The notes below the pieces were generated by a model. It saw only the letters and a program-made list of their open reading frames with translations, was not told where the DNA came from and made no database searches. Positions 1-7,863 of a stretch of DNA of 64,000 nt are shown one piece after another (the first letter of the stretch is position 1; every line of letters begins with the position of its first letter). Source of the DNA: Mesorhizobium sp. ES1-1 (GTDB taxonomy: Bacteria; Pseudomonadota; Alphaproteobacteria; Rhizobiales; Rhizobiaceae). The stretch lies in contig NZ_JAIUGX010000012.1 of the NCBI RefSeq assembly GCF_020164785.1, forward strand, positions 1 to 64,000, given 5' to 3'. The position numbers were made by a program, and so were the translations under genes.

Positions 1-5
1 CGCGG

Positions 6-26
6 CCCCCCCCCCCCCCCCCCCCC
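6..26. repeat. 21-nt cytosine homopolymer
   Basis: An unbroken run of 21 C lies about 25 bases beyond the stop codon of the minus-strand crotonase gene. On the transcribed strand it would read as a G run. It is by far the longest homopolymer I noticed here. It could be a slippage-prone tract or an assembly artefact near a contig edge. Confidence 0.9.
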
Positions 27-51
27 GGCACTCATGGCTGGGTCCCGGCCT

Positions 52-816
52 TCAGGCCGCGAGCCGAGCTATGCGCTGCAACCGGCGCAGGGTCGTATCG
101 TCCTGGAGCGCCTGCTGGAACAGCGAAATCTCCTGGTCGATGCGATCGCACAGCTCCCCGGTGTTGCCCTTGAGCAGACCGCGCGTCTGCAGCAGGGCGG
201 CGACCGGTTTCTTGGCAAGCTGCCGAGCCCGGCCGAGGGCGGCGGCCTCGACGCTGCCCGCCGGCACGATCTCGGCGACCAGACCGAGCGCCCTGGCGTC
301 CTCGGCGCGAAGCGTGTCGCCGAGGCAGAAGAAGCGGAAAGCGCCGGCATAGCCGAGCTTTCGCGGCGCCAGGATGCTGGTTGCCGCATCCGGCACCAGG
401 CCGAAATCGACGAACGGCACCCGGAAGGTGCTTTGGTCCGACGCGATCACCATGTCGCAGTGGAACAGGATGGTGCAGCCGACGCCGACCGCATCACCAT
501 CGACACAGGCCAGGATGGGCTTGGGGAATGTCGCCAGCGTCCGGAATAGGTCGGTGACGGCGGCGATCAGCTTCTGGTGCTTGGTGGCGTCGAGGAATTC
601 AGAGAAGTCGCCGCCAAGACAGAAGCAGCCCGCCAGACCGCGCAGGACGACGACACGGACTTCGTCATCATCGGCGGCCTCGTGGAAGGTCCGGGCCAGG
701 CTTTCATAGGCTCGCCTGTCCAGCACCGGCCGGCCGTCATTGGAAGACACGGTGACGACCAGCGTGTGGTTGCGGAATTCCGGCAGCGGATGGGCCGTCA
801 TGGTCACTTCCGTCAT
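52..816 (-). CDS. Crotonase-family protein (enoyl-CoA hydratase/isomerase-like) coupled to luxI
   Basis: 254-residue crotonase fold. The oxyanion-hole motif CLGGD is near residues 66-70 and the GVGC turn near 111-114. The two glutamates used by hydratases are replaced: Thr115 stands where GGGCE is expected and Phe135 where QPE is expected, with an Asp two residues later. Simple enoyl-CoA hydration is therefore doubtful; isomerase-like chemistry or acyl binding is more likely. The start ATG shares its A with the luxI stop (TGATG), and a strong AAAGGAGGG lies just upstream; an adjacent GTG at 819 is also possible. Coupling to an AHL synthase suggests that it shapes or supplies the acyl chain of the signal. 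I recall reports of dienoyl AHLs from Mesorhizobium needing such a crotonase, but the assignment here is inference. Confidence 0.85.
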   Translation of the reverse strand: MTEVTMTAHPLPEFRNHTLVVTVSSNDGRPVLDRRAYESLARTFHEAADDDEVRVVVLRGLAGCFCLGGDFSEFLDATKHQKLIAAVTDLFRTLATFPKPILACVDGDAVGVGCTILFHCDMVIASDQSTFRVPFVDFGLVPDAATSILAPRKLGYAGAFRFFCLGDTLRAEDARALGLVAEIVPAGSVEAAALGRARQLAKKPVAALLQTRGLLKGNTGELCDRIDQEISLFQQALQDDTTLRRLQRIARLAA

Positions 817-1454
817 CACGACGCCCTCCTTTGGCCGAGCATGTCAGGAAATCCCCTGGCCAGCACGGGGGCATGATGGTTGCGGCGCGACCGCACCACG
901 TCGAGCGTGTGTTCGTCGAAGGTAAGCAGTGTCGCCACGACCTGCTGGTTGCCGTATGTGCGTTGGTAACCCAGCGGCGTCGCCAGGAAATGCAATTGCA
1001 AGGCGCGCAGGACCCACATAGGTTCGAACTCGATGATCATCTGGTTGACGCCGCGCTTCAGCCCCCACTCGACGAAGCCCGCGATCAGTTCGGTGCCCAC
1101 GGTCGATACGCCGCGGCGGCCGTCGCGGTAGCCGGGTGCGACCGCATAACGGGTCAACTCGAAGATATGCGGTCCCGAGGGAGGCGTTCCCTCATAGAGG
1201 TCGGTCAGCACCTCTGTCAGGAGATGCCCACGCGTTGTCGGCAGGAGCCTCTGGTAACCGGCGACTTCGTCGCCCCTGATGACGATCTGATGGATGGCCT
1301 CGTCATGGTCGAATTGATCGCGTTCCAGACCGTCCGGACGCCTGAGGTCATCCCATCCCATCTCCTCGACAAATATCTTATAGCGCAACCGATGGACGGC
1401 CTCCCAAAGGTCGGGACGTTCCATCAATTCCTGGGTTGTTAAAGAAAAAAGCAT
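816..1454 (-). CDS. LuxI-family acyl-homoserine-lactone synthase
   Basis: 212-residue autoinducer synthase that joins an acyl group to S-adenosylmethionine to make an N-acyl-homoserine lactone in the cytoplasm. The invariant residues of the family are present: Arg24, Phe28 and Trp34 in the LRYKIFVEEMGW stretch, Asp46 and Asp49, Arg69 in GYQRLLP, and Glu99 and Arg102 in FELTRYAV. I chose the ATG at 1454 because AGGAGA lies 8 bases upstream; a TTG at 1475 would add seven residues and run over that site. A perfect palindrome lies 54 bases upstream, a likely LuxR target. The gene sits between luxR and the crotonase on one strand. The acyl specificity cannot be read from sequence. Confidence 0.93.
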   Translation of the reverse strand: MLFSLTTQELMERPDLWEAVHRLRYKIFVEEMGWDDLRRPDGLERDQFDHDEAIHQIVIRGDEVAGYQRLLPTTRGHLLTEVLTDLYEGTPPSGPHIFELTRYAVAPGYRDGRRGVSTVGTELIAGFVEWGLKRGVNQMIIEFEPMWVLRALQLHFLATPLGYQRTYGNQQVVATLLTFDEHTLDVVRSRRNHHAPVLARGFPDMLGQRRAS

Positions 1455-1507
1455 TCCGCCGTCTCCTGGGTTCAAAGGAAGATACGGCCGTGCCTCGATG
1501 ACAAAAT

Positions 1508-1521
1508 TGCGTGATCACGCA
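1508..1521. promoter_or_regulatory. Candidate lux box upstream of luxI
   Basis: TGCGTGATCACGCA is a perfect 14-bp palindrome in the 97-bp luxR-luxI gap. Its position suits a LuxR-type activator of luxI. It is nested between 10-bp inverted arms at 1485-1494 and 1540-1549. Assignment as a lux box is inferred from symmetry and position. Confidence 0.55.
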
Positions 1522-1551
1522 GGGGAGAATTTCTCAGTCGGCACGGCCGAC

Positions 1552-2283
1552 CTAACTAATGTAGCCGCGCCTTATCGCTTCGGCGACGGCCTGAACCCGG
1601 TTGACGGCACCGAGTTTGCTTTTGGCGTTAAGAAGATGTTTCTCCGAGGTGTGTTCGGAGATTCCAAGGATTTGCGAGATCTCCCATTCGGACTTGCCGA
1701 CGGCGGCCCACTGCAGGCATTCGCGTTCGCGCGGAGTCAGTTCGATATGGTCGATAGTCTTTTCAGCCATGGTGTGGAGCTGCATGGCGCGGCCGACCGC
1801 GTAGGTCGATACAAGCGATACGAGGCCGAAGTCGGCCGGGGACAATTCGACGGCCTCACCGCCCAGCGACACCATGACGATCTGGCCGTCGAGCGTGATC
1901 AGCGGGAAGGCCAACCCGTCGCGCAATTTGTACGCCCCGGCATCGCCCATCACTTCGCCGCCGCTCTTGTCGGCACCGCCCCCCCGAGACGCATCGCGCC
2001 ACTGGAAAGGCGCCTGCAGCTGTTTCATATGGCTGACGACGGGATCATGATCGACATAGTTGCGGGCGACATAACGCTCCAGCCACTCGCCGGGCCAATC
2101 GCACAGAAGCACATGCTGTTTCTGCTGGCCGGTCGGCGTGCCTGGCTGCGGTACGGTTCCCGCCATAAGCGCGGTGAGACCGAAGCCGGACGTTATGCCG
2201 AGAAGCTGCTGACAGACCGCGGCCGCCGTCCCAGCGTGCTGCAGCTGATCTATGAATTCCAGCGTGCGATCGAACTGACCCAT
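1552..2283 (-). CDS. LuxR-family quorum-sensing transcriptional regulator
   Basis: 243 residues. The N-terminal autoinducer-binding domain keeps the six-residue signature: Trp67, Tyr71, Asp80, Pro81, Trp95, and a glycine near 123. The C-terminal LuxR helix-turn-helix spans about 180-243 (LTPRERECLQW, then ISEHTSEKHL). Such proteins bind AHL and then activate or repress at lux-box palindromes. It lies just upstream of luxI on the same strand, which makes it the probable cognate receptor. No strong ribosome-binding site precedes the ATG. Confidence 0.93.
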   Translation of the reverse strand: MGQFDRTLEFIDQLQHAGTAAAVCQQLLGITSGFGLTALMAGTVPQPGTPTGQQKQHVLLCDWPGEWLERYVARNYVDHDPVVSHMKQLQAPFQWRDASRGGGADKSGGEVMGDAGAYKLRDGLAFPLITLDGQIVMVSLGGEAVELSPADFGLVSLVSTYAVGRAMQLHTMAEKTIDHIELTPRERECLQWAAVGKSEWEISQILGISEHTSEKHLLNAKSKLGAVNRVQAVAEAIRRGYIS

Positions 2284-2448
2284 CGCAACGTCAATCCCAT
2301 GTTGTCTTACGCATTGTGATCGTTGGTCGGTACTCGCCTTGCACCCGGCCTACGACCACGTGCTGCAAACCACCCGCTTGCCCCTGTGGCGGCCGACGTC
2401 TGTCCTCCAACCGAGTCGGCGCTGCTGCTTGCAGACACACTAAATCAT

Positions 2449-2464
2449 ATCCCGAATTTGGGAT
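2449..2464. promoter_or_regulatory. Imperfect palindrome in the luxR upstream region
   Basis: ATCCCGAATTTGGGAT is a 16-bp inverted repeat with one mismatched pair, between luxR and the divergent binding-protein gene. It could be an operator for either gene. There is no direct evidence of which protein binds. Confidence 0.3.
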
Positions 2465-2542
2465 GTTGAAATCAAAAACCATTGTACCTGCCCCATTTTC
2501 GTACCAATACCCGGTGGAATACGCGTGTGGCGGAGGTTTATC

Positions 2543-3400
2543 GTGGCGTTCCCGTGGAGGTCCCTCCTCATTGCGTTGACGCTGGTCTCGGCAGCGGGGC
2601 TTGCGGGCGGCGCGCGCGCCACCAGCGCCAAGCCTCAGGTCCCGGTGCTCTGGGACGCCAAGGAGCGACTGCCGAAGCCGGATCTCTCGACGCTGCCTCG
2701 GCTGAGATTCCTCACCACGACGGATTTTCCGCCCTTCAATTTCATCGACGGTACCGGAAAGCTGGCCGGTTTCCATATCGATCTGGCGCGCGCCATCTGC
2801 GCCGAACTTGGCATCGTCGACAAATGCCAGGTCCAGGCCCTGCCCTGGGCCGAACTGGAAGGCGCATTGGAGAAAGGCGAAGGCGAAGCGATCATCGCCG
2901 GCATCGCGGCCACGCCGCAATCGCGCCAGACATATCTTTTTTCGCGTTCCTACCTGCAATTCCCGGCGCGTTTCGTCATGCCGAGGAGTACCGCGCTTGC
3001 CGAACCCCTCTTCGACAAGCTGCGCGGCAAGCGCGTGGGCGTGATATCGGGCTCGGCGCATGAGCGCATGCTGCGCGACTACTTCAACAGCGTTCAGGTC
3101 GTCCCTTTCGACAGGCCGGAAGACCTCCATGCCGCCCTCAAGGCCGGCAAGCTCGACGCGGTCTTCGGCGACGGCATGCGCCTGGCCTTCTGGCTGGGCG
3201 GCTCGGACGCGGCGGACTGCTGTCGCTTCGCCGGCGGGCCCTATCTGGCGCCGGAATATCTGGGCACCGGGATGGCCATCGCCACCCGACTGAACGATCC
3301 GGTACTGGCCGCGGCACTCGACTACGCGCTGCAGGAGATTTCGATGAAGGGCACGTTCGCCGAACTCTATTTGCGCTATTTCCCGGTCAGTTTTTACTGA
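2543..3400 (+). CDS. Periplasmic substrate-binding protein, bacterial family 3
   Basis: 285 residues. An N-terminal signal peptide of about 27 residues ends near GGARA. The mature part resembles amino-acid-type binding proteins (SBP_bac_3): LRFLTTTDFPPFNFIDGTGKLAGFHIDLARAI is typical of the first lobe, and the GKRVGVISGS and LDAVFGDG blocks of the second. I chose the GTG at 2543 because GGAGG lies 6 bases before it; a GTG at 2525 would put that site inside the gene. No permease or ATPase gene is adjacent, so it may serve a distant ABC transporter or act as an orphan sensor. The ligand is unknown. It is transcribed away from luxR. Confidence 0.85.
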   Translation: MAFPWRSLLIALTLVSAAGLAGGARATSAKPQVPVLWDAKERLPKPDLSTLPRLRFLTTTDFPPFNFIDGTGKLAGFHIDLARAICAELGIVDKCQVQALPWAELEGALEKGEGEAIIAGIAATPQSRQTYLFSRSYLQFPARFVMPRSTALAEPLFDKLRGKRVGVISGSAHERMLRDYFNSVQVVPFDRPEDLHAALKAGKLDAVFGDGMRLAFWLGGSDAADCCRFAGGPYLAPEYLGTGMAIATRLNDPVLAAALDYALQEISMKGTFAELYLRYFPVSFY

Positions 3401-3445
3401 TCAGTCCCGATCAGCCCATTCAGGCGCAGGGAATATCGGCCAGCT

Positions 3446-3853
3446 CTAAGTCAATGTGCGCAGCCGTGCCTTGGCGGCGCGGGCGATGGCGGCTACGGTT
3501 AGCGTATCGAGATCGAGTTCGCGGCGGATAAGTTGCAGCACGCGCACTTCCTCCAACCGCATTTCGAGGTCGACCGCGGCCACCTCGAAGGCGGCGGCAT
3601 AGGCAGTGTCGCGCAAGCGCTCAGGCACGGCTTCCGCGACGCGCGCGAGAACGCCTTCCAGCCCGCCTTCCTCATGCAGCATCTTCTGGCAGGACTGGGC
3701 GACGCCCACCAGCCGATCTTGATTGAAATCCTCGAACACCGGCCATGAGCGGACGACATCGCCGATCCGCGCCAGTTCGAGATCGGTCATGTCGCTGTCG
3801 GAGGCGGAGGTGATGACCATCAGGTAGATCAGCGCTTCATGCGGTGTCGGCAA
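3446..3853 (-). CDS. TerB-like (tellurite-resistance family) protein
   Basis: 135-residue, largely helical acidic protein resembling the TerB/DjlA N-domain family: an opening helix followed by ITSASDSDMTDLELARIGDVV, then long amphipathic helices. Rhizobial members are usually annotated as tellurite-resistance TerB family without proven function. I start it at the TTG at 3853 because AAGGAG lies 5 bases upstream; the frame stays open to 4021 but that extension is low complexity and overlaps the lysK start region. It is divergent from lysK. No other ter genes are nearby, so a role in tellurite resistance is doubtful. Confidence 0.75.
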   Translation of the reverse strand: MPTPHEALIYLMVITSASDSDMTDLELARIGDVVRSWPVFEDFNQDRLVGVAQSCQKMLHEEGGLEGVLARVAEAVPERLRDTAYAAAFEVAAVDLEMRLEEVRVLQLIRRELDLDTLTVAAIARAAKARLRTLT

Positions 3854-4008
3854 ACTCTTCTCCTTGAACCGGACCCGAAGGTAGGAACGCGCTATTGACG
3901 CCGCAAGGAAAAAGCGTCGCACGCGTTGACGCTCCGGCCACGCACGCCTAGAGACCGGCTGAACTCCACCTTCCGGCCAGGCCGGCGAATGATTTGGAAG
4001 ACGTTGAT

Positions 4009-5655
4009 ATGGCGGGATCAAACCTCATCGATCTCAATCCCGAATTGCTTGCGGCAGCGGCCGACAGCAAGGCGTGGCCCTTCGAGGAAGCCAGAAAGAT
4101 CATTGCGCGCTACAAAGGCACCGATTTCCCCCAAACCATCCTGTTCGAGACCGGCTATGGTCCATCCGGCCTGCCGCATATCGGCACGTTCGGCGAAGTG
4201 GCGCGGACCTCGATGGTGCGGCATGCCTTCCGCGTGCTGACTGAGGACAAGGTCGCGACCAGGCTGCTGTGCTTTTCTGACGACATGGACGGCATGCGCA
4301 AGATACCTGACAACGTGCCGGACCGCGCGGCGCTGGAGCCTTTCCTGCACATGCCGCTCTCGTCGGTTCCCAACCCGTTCGGTGGCGACTTCGAAAGCTT
4401 TGCCGACCACAACAATGCGATGCTCTGCCGCTTCCTGGACACGTTCGGCTTCGACTATGAATTCGCCAGCGCGACCCAATATTACAAGACGGGCCGCTTC
4501 GACGCGATGCTGCTGCGCGCCGCCGAGCGCTATGAAAAAATCATGTCCGTGATGCTGCCGACGCTTGGCGCCGAGCGGCAGGCGACATACAGCCCCTTCC
4601 TGCCGATTTCGCCGAAGAGCGGCCGGGTGCTTTACGTGCCGATGAAGCATGTCGACGCCAAGGCCGGCACCATCACCTTCGACGATGAGGGAACGGAGAC
4701 GACGCTGCCGGTGACCGGCGGCCGCGTCAAGCTGCAATGGAAGCCGGATTTCGGCATGCGCTGGGCGGCGTTGGGCGTCGATTTCGAAATGTTCGGCAAG
4801 GACCACCAGACCAACGCGGTGGTCTATGACCGCATTTGCGAGATTCTGGGCGGCCGGGCACCGGAACACTTCGTCTACGAGTTGTTCCTGGACGAAAACG
4901 GCCAGAAGATCTCGAAGTCGAAGGGCAACGGGCTGACCATCGACGAGTGGCTGACCTATGCACCGACCGAGAGCCTCGGGCTCTATATGTACCAGCGGCC
5001 CCGGCAGGCCAAAAAGCTCTATTTCGATGTCATCCCCAGGGCGGTGGACGAATATTATGCCTTCCTGGCCGCGTTTCCACGGCAGGACTGGAAGGAGCGG
5101 CTAGGCAATCCGGTCTGGCATATGCATGACGGCAACCCACCGGCGATCGACATGCCGGTGCCGTTCTCGCTGCTGCTCAATCTGGTCAGCGCCTCGAACG
5201 CGCAGAACAAGGACGTGCTGTGGGGCTTCATCTCGCGCCATGCGCAGGGCGTGACGCCGAAGACGCACCCGGAGCTAGACAAGCTGGTCGGCCATGCCAT
5301 CCGCTATTTCGACGATTTCGTGAAGCCGGCGAAAACCTTCCGTCCGGCTGACGACGTCGAGCGCGAAGCGCTGGAAGCCCTCGACAAGGCGCTTGGCGAA
5401 TTGCCGCCGGACGCCAATGGCGAGGCCATCCAGAACGCTTCGCTCAACGCCGCGCGCAGGATCGAACGCTATCAGGATCATTCCAAGCAGAGTCCCGAAG
5501 GCGGCCCCGGTGTATCCGGCGCCTTCTTCCAGATGATCTACCAAGTGCTGATCGGACAGGAGCGCGGACCGCGTTTCGGGTCCTTCGCTGCGCTCTATGG
5601 CATTGCCGAAACTCGGGCCCTCATTGGGCGGGCGCTGGCGGGTCAGCTGGTTTAA
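4009..5655 (+). CDS. lysK: Lysyl-tRNA synthetase, class I
   Basis: 548 residues. It charges tRNA-Lys with lysine, using ATP, in the cytoplasm. The class I signatures are clear: [10 protein letters not shown] (HIGH-like) near residues 52-61 and KISKSKG (KMSKS-like) near 300. Alphaproteobacteria commonly use this archaeal-type class I enzyme instead of class II LysS. I chose the ATG at 4009; an in-frame TTG at 3994 is less likely. The last 35 bases overlap the convergent SNase-like gene. Confidence 0.95.
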   Translation: MAGSNLIDLNPELLAAAADSKAWPFEEARKIIARYKGTDFPQTILFETGYGPSGLPHIGTFGEVARTSMVRHAFRVLTEDKVATRLLCFSDDMDGMRKIPDNVPDRAALEPFLHMPLSSVPNPFGGDFESFADHNNAMLCRFLDTFGFDYEFASATQYYKTGRFDAMLLRAAERYEKIMSVMLPTLGAERQATYSPFLPISPKSGRVLYVPMKHVDAKAGTITFDDEGTETTLPVTGGRVKLQWKPDFGMRWAALGVDFEMFGKDHQTNAVVYDRICEILGGRAPEHFVYELFLDENGQKISKSKGNGLTIDEWLTYAPTESLGLYMYQRPRQAKKLYFDVIPRAVDEYYAFLAAFPRQDWKERLGNPVWHMHDGNPPAIDMPVPFSLLLNLVSASNAQNKDVLWGFISRHAQGVTPKTHPELDKLVGHAIRYFDDFVKPAKTFRPADDVEREALEALDKALGELPPDANGEAIQNASLNAARRIERYQDHSKQSPEGGPGVSGAFFQMIYQVLIGQERGPRFGSFAALYGIAETRALIGRALAGQLV

Positions 5656-6472
5656 GGGCGCCATCGACATCCTCCAGGATCGAACTCGGCGCTTGAGGCG
5701 CCGGGCTCGTTGCCGCCGGCATCGCCGGCATGCCCGACAGGTCCGGAGCCGCCCCGAAAATCCCCTTCTTGGCGGTGCGCGCCTTGTCGCCGGCCTCGAC
5801 ATAGGGACCGCTCTTGGCGGCCCGCGCCCAGCCGTTTTCGACCAGCCATTGACCGACGTCCTGCTTGCCGATCCTGCATTCGGCGGCGATGAGGTCACGG
5901 CCACCCTCGGGCGGCACCGTGCAGACAACCGCGCGCCCCCTCAGGAACGCGCGAAAGGCCGACCGTGCCCGCGCACCGCATGGCCATGGCTTGCCATCGG
6001 CGTCGCAGGTCTCGTCCTGGCTGACGATGTCGACGCCGGATACTGCGACGGAATAGCCCTTAGCCTCGAGCAGCCCGGCGGCCGGCGCCATCGGCTGGAA
6101 CAGTTTGGTGCCCTTCCAGTCGTCGGGCATTTTCGGCTTAGGCGGCACGGCCAGCGCCAGCTTGCTCAGCGGCGCGCGCGGTTCGACGCGTTGAAGCCCC
6201 TCGGCGGGCAGTTGGGGCGGCGCGACGACCTCCGGGTCGATCGCCCTCGAAGGCACCGTCGGTGCCGGGGACTCTTGAGCCCCTATGGCGGCGGTGGCTG
6301 GTTGTTCAGCAACCGTGTCTGCACTTTCCCCGGCGGCCTCGTCGGCGATCGGGTCGATCTGGTCCACCGCGATGACGCTATCCCCGCCCTTCACGGTGCG
6401 GCCGCCAGCGATCACCATGGCCGCCATCACGGGCACCATAAGGACCGCCAGGGCAAGATGAGGGAGCCGCAT
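5621..6472 (-). CDS. SNase-like (thermonuclease-family) secreted or anchored protein, degenerate
   Basis: 283 residues. A hydrophobic N-terminal signal or anchor (about residues 5-25) is followed by a low-complexity Pro/Ala/Glu-rich linker to about 90. The SNase-like domain spans about 115-240, with [20 protein letters not shown], then [21 protein letters not shown]. The usual IDAPE and DRYGR stretches with catalytic Arg/Glu residues are not recognisable: VDIVSQDE and PEGGRD stand there. Nuclease activity is therefore uncertain. It starts 8 bases after the stop of the S24-type repressor gene, so the two are probably co-transcribed. Its 3' end overlaps lysK on the other strand. Confidence 0.75.
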   Translation of the reverse strand: MRLPHLALAVLMVPVMAAMVIAGGRTVKGGDSVIAVDQIDPIADEAAGESADTVAEQPATAAIGAQESPAPTVPSRAIDPEVVAPPQLPAEGLQRVEPRAPLSKLALAVPPKPKMPDDWKGTKLFQPMAPAAGLLEAKGYSVAVSGVDIVSQDETCDADGKPWPCGARARSAFRAFLRGRAVVCTVPPEGGRDLIAAECRIGKQDVGQWLVENGWARAAKSGPYVEAGDKARTAKKGIFGAAPDLSGMPAMPAATSPAPQAPSSILEDVDGALKPADPPAPAQ

Positions 6473-6480
6473 CGGCGGAC

Positions 6481-7128
6481 CTACTGGCTTGCCCAGACGA
6501 TCCGTGCCACCCATTCGACATCGCGCATGGGGATGTCGCGGTCCGGATGATCGGGATTGAGCGAGACCAGGGCGATTGACCTTGTCGTCTGGCGGTCGAG
6601 CACCTTGGCCATCACCTCACCGGCGATGGTCTTTACGACGACACGGTCGCCCTTGCGGGTCGTTGCGCCAGGCTCGACGATCAGGACGTCGCCATTACGG
6701 TACAGCGGCAGCATCGAATCGCCCTGCACCTGAAGGGCATAGGAGCTTTCGGTGGATTGCGCGGGCAATTCAACCAAGTCCCAGCCCTGGCCGACGGGAA
6801 AACCGGCATCGTCGAAAAATCCACCAGCGCCGGCCTGAGCGAAGCCGAGCAAAGGCACAGAGCGTCTGGGGCTGGCCGATGCGGCATCGGCGGAGGCCCG
6901 GCCTTCGATGAGACCGGCGAATTCTTCGAGCGAAGCGCCTGTCGCCTCGATGATTTTGGCTAGTGACTCGGTCGATGGCCAGCGCGGCCGGCCATCGGAT
7001 GACAGACGTTTCGACTTGTTGAAGGCAGTCGAATCGAGCCCGGCGCGCTTGGCCAGCCCAGAAGCCGAAAGCGAATAGCGCTCAGCAAGAGCGTCTATAG
7101 CGGCCCAGACTCGGTCGTGCGAGAGCAT
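6481..7128 (-). CDS. Helix-turn-helix repressor with S24 (LexA/CI-type) self-cleavage domain
   Basis: 215 residues. The N-terminal helix-turn-helix spans about 1-75. A hinge with an Ala-Gly cleavage site follows (GFAQAGAGGF, about 95-104), then an S24 peptidase domain with catalytic Ser138 (GDSML) and Lys166 (VVVKT). This is the arrangement of LexA, phage CI and related repressors that cleave themselves when stimulated. AAGGAG lies 7 bases before the ATG. No phage genes surround it, so it looks like a chromosomal regulator rather than a prophage remnant. Its nearest likely target is its own promoter and the SNase-like gene 8 bases downstream. Confidence 0.88.
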   Translation of the reverse strand: MLSHDRVWAAIDALAERYSLSASGLAKRAGLDSTAFNKSKRLSSDGRPRWPSTESLAKIIEATGASLEEFAGLIEGRASADAASASPRRSVPLLGFAQAGAGGFFDDAGFPVGQGWDLVELPAQSTESSYALQVQGDSMLPLYRNGDVLIVEPGATTRKGDRVVVKTIAGEVMAKVLDRQTTRSIALVSLNPDHPDRDIPMRDVEWVARIVWASQ

Positions 7129-7252
7129 GCGTGCTCTCCTTCGATGCAGGAAAAAATACCTCTTTTGCTTCTAGTGCGCCGATACGGGTTTGTCCACCGC
7201 CAACGCTGCCAAGCTGTAACGTTCTTGTCAGCCAGGAAAGTGGTTAGCGCCC

Positions 7253-7798
7253 TCAATACCCGCCCTTGGCCAAGCCGCGAAGGCCATGGTGCGATGTCAT
7301 GAAATCCTGCTCCGCCCGCGTCAGCGTTCGTGGCGTCGACGTGCTGCCCAGGGTCGCGACGACCTCGTCAATGTCGATGAAGCGGCGCGCCTTGCGGTCA
7401 TAGACGCCGGCGGTCGTCAGGATCAGGGCCGCCGTCTCGCCATTCTCGAGAACGAAGCGGTGGCTGCCTATCACCTGCGTGCCCTCCCAGGTTTGGATCG
7501 AAGAGACCACTTCGAAGCGGCGCCACAGTCTGATCTCGCGCGCGTAAACCGACTGCAGCCCTCCCATCATTGGCGCCCAACCGTTCTTGCGCGCCAGCGT
7601 GATGAGGCCGGCACGAAAGAACAGGTCGATGCGGCCGAGATCGGCCAGCATCATATAGCGCGCATTGTTGAGATGGATGTTGAAATCGATGTCGGTCGGC
7701 AGGCAGCGGAAGGCCAGCCGGCCTTCATCGCCCATCGAATAGGGGCCACGGCTTCGGGCCGTGGCAAGCATGCGCGCCATGCGCGCCCAGACATACAT
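7253..7798 (-). CDS. Acyl-CoA thioesterase-like protein (hotdog fold, THEM6/4HBT type)
   Basis: 181 residues. The stretch DIDFNIHLNNARYMMLADLGRIDLFFRAG is the hallmark of THEM6/4HBT hotdog thioesterases, with Asp and Asn in the active-site helix. The C-terminal part continues the sheet (VVSSIQTWEGTQVIGSHRFVLENG). It probably hydrolyses an acyl-CoA thioester. It lies just downstream of, and on the same strand as, the beta-oxidation operon, but an inverted repeat at 7810-7836 separates them, so it may have its own promoter. The substrate is unknown. Confidence 0.8.
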   Translation of the reverse strand: MYVWARMARMLATARSRGPYSMGDEGRLAFRCLPTDIDFNIHLNNARYMMLADLGRIDLFFRAGLITLARKNGWAPMMGGLQSVYAREIRLWRRFEVVSSIQTWEGTQVIGSHRFVLENGETAALILTTAGVYDRKARRFIDIDEVVATLGSTSTPRTLTRAEQDFMTSHHGLRGLAKGGY

Positions 7799-7809
7799 TA
7801 CGACCCCGC

Positions 7810-7836
7810 GCGTCCTTTTGAACGCGCAAAGGACGC
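7810..7836 (-). terminator. Inverted repeat after the beta-oxidation operon
   Basis: Arms GCGTCCTTT (7810-7818) and AAAGGACGC (7828-7836) form a 9-bp stem, 28 bases beyond the fadJ-like stop codon. No T run follows on the minus strand, so it could be a transcript-end stabiliser or a weak terminator. Confidence 0.45.
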
Positions 7837-7863
7837 TGTGGCACTTTCGACTCCATCCATGCC

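Noticed and set aside
2291-3130. 279-codon minus-strand open frame opposite the binding-protein gene
   Set aside because: There is no recognisable domain; the plus strand has a signal peptide and the family blocks.
6481-7128. Prophage remnant around the S24-type repressor
   Set aside because: There is no integrase, structural or lysis gene, no att-like repeats, and base composition matches the neighbours.
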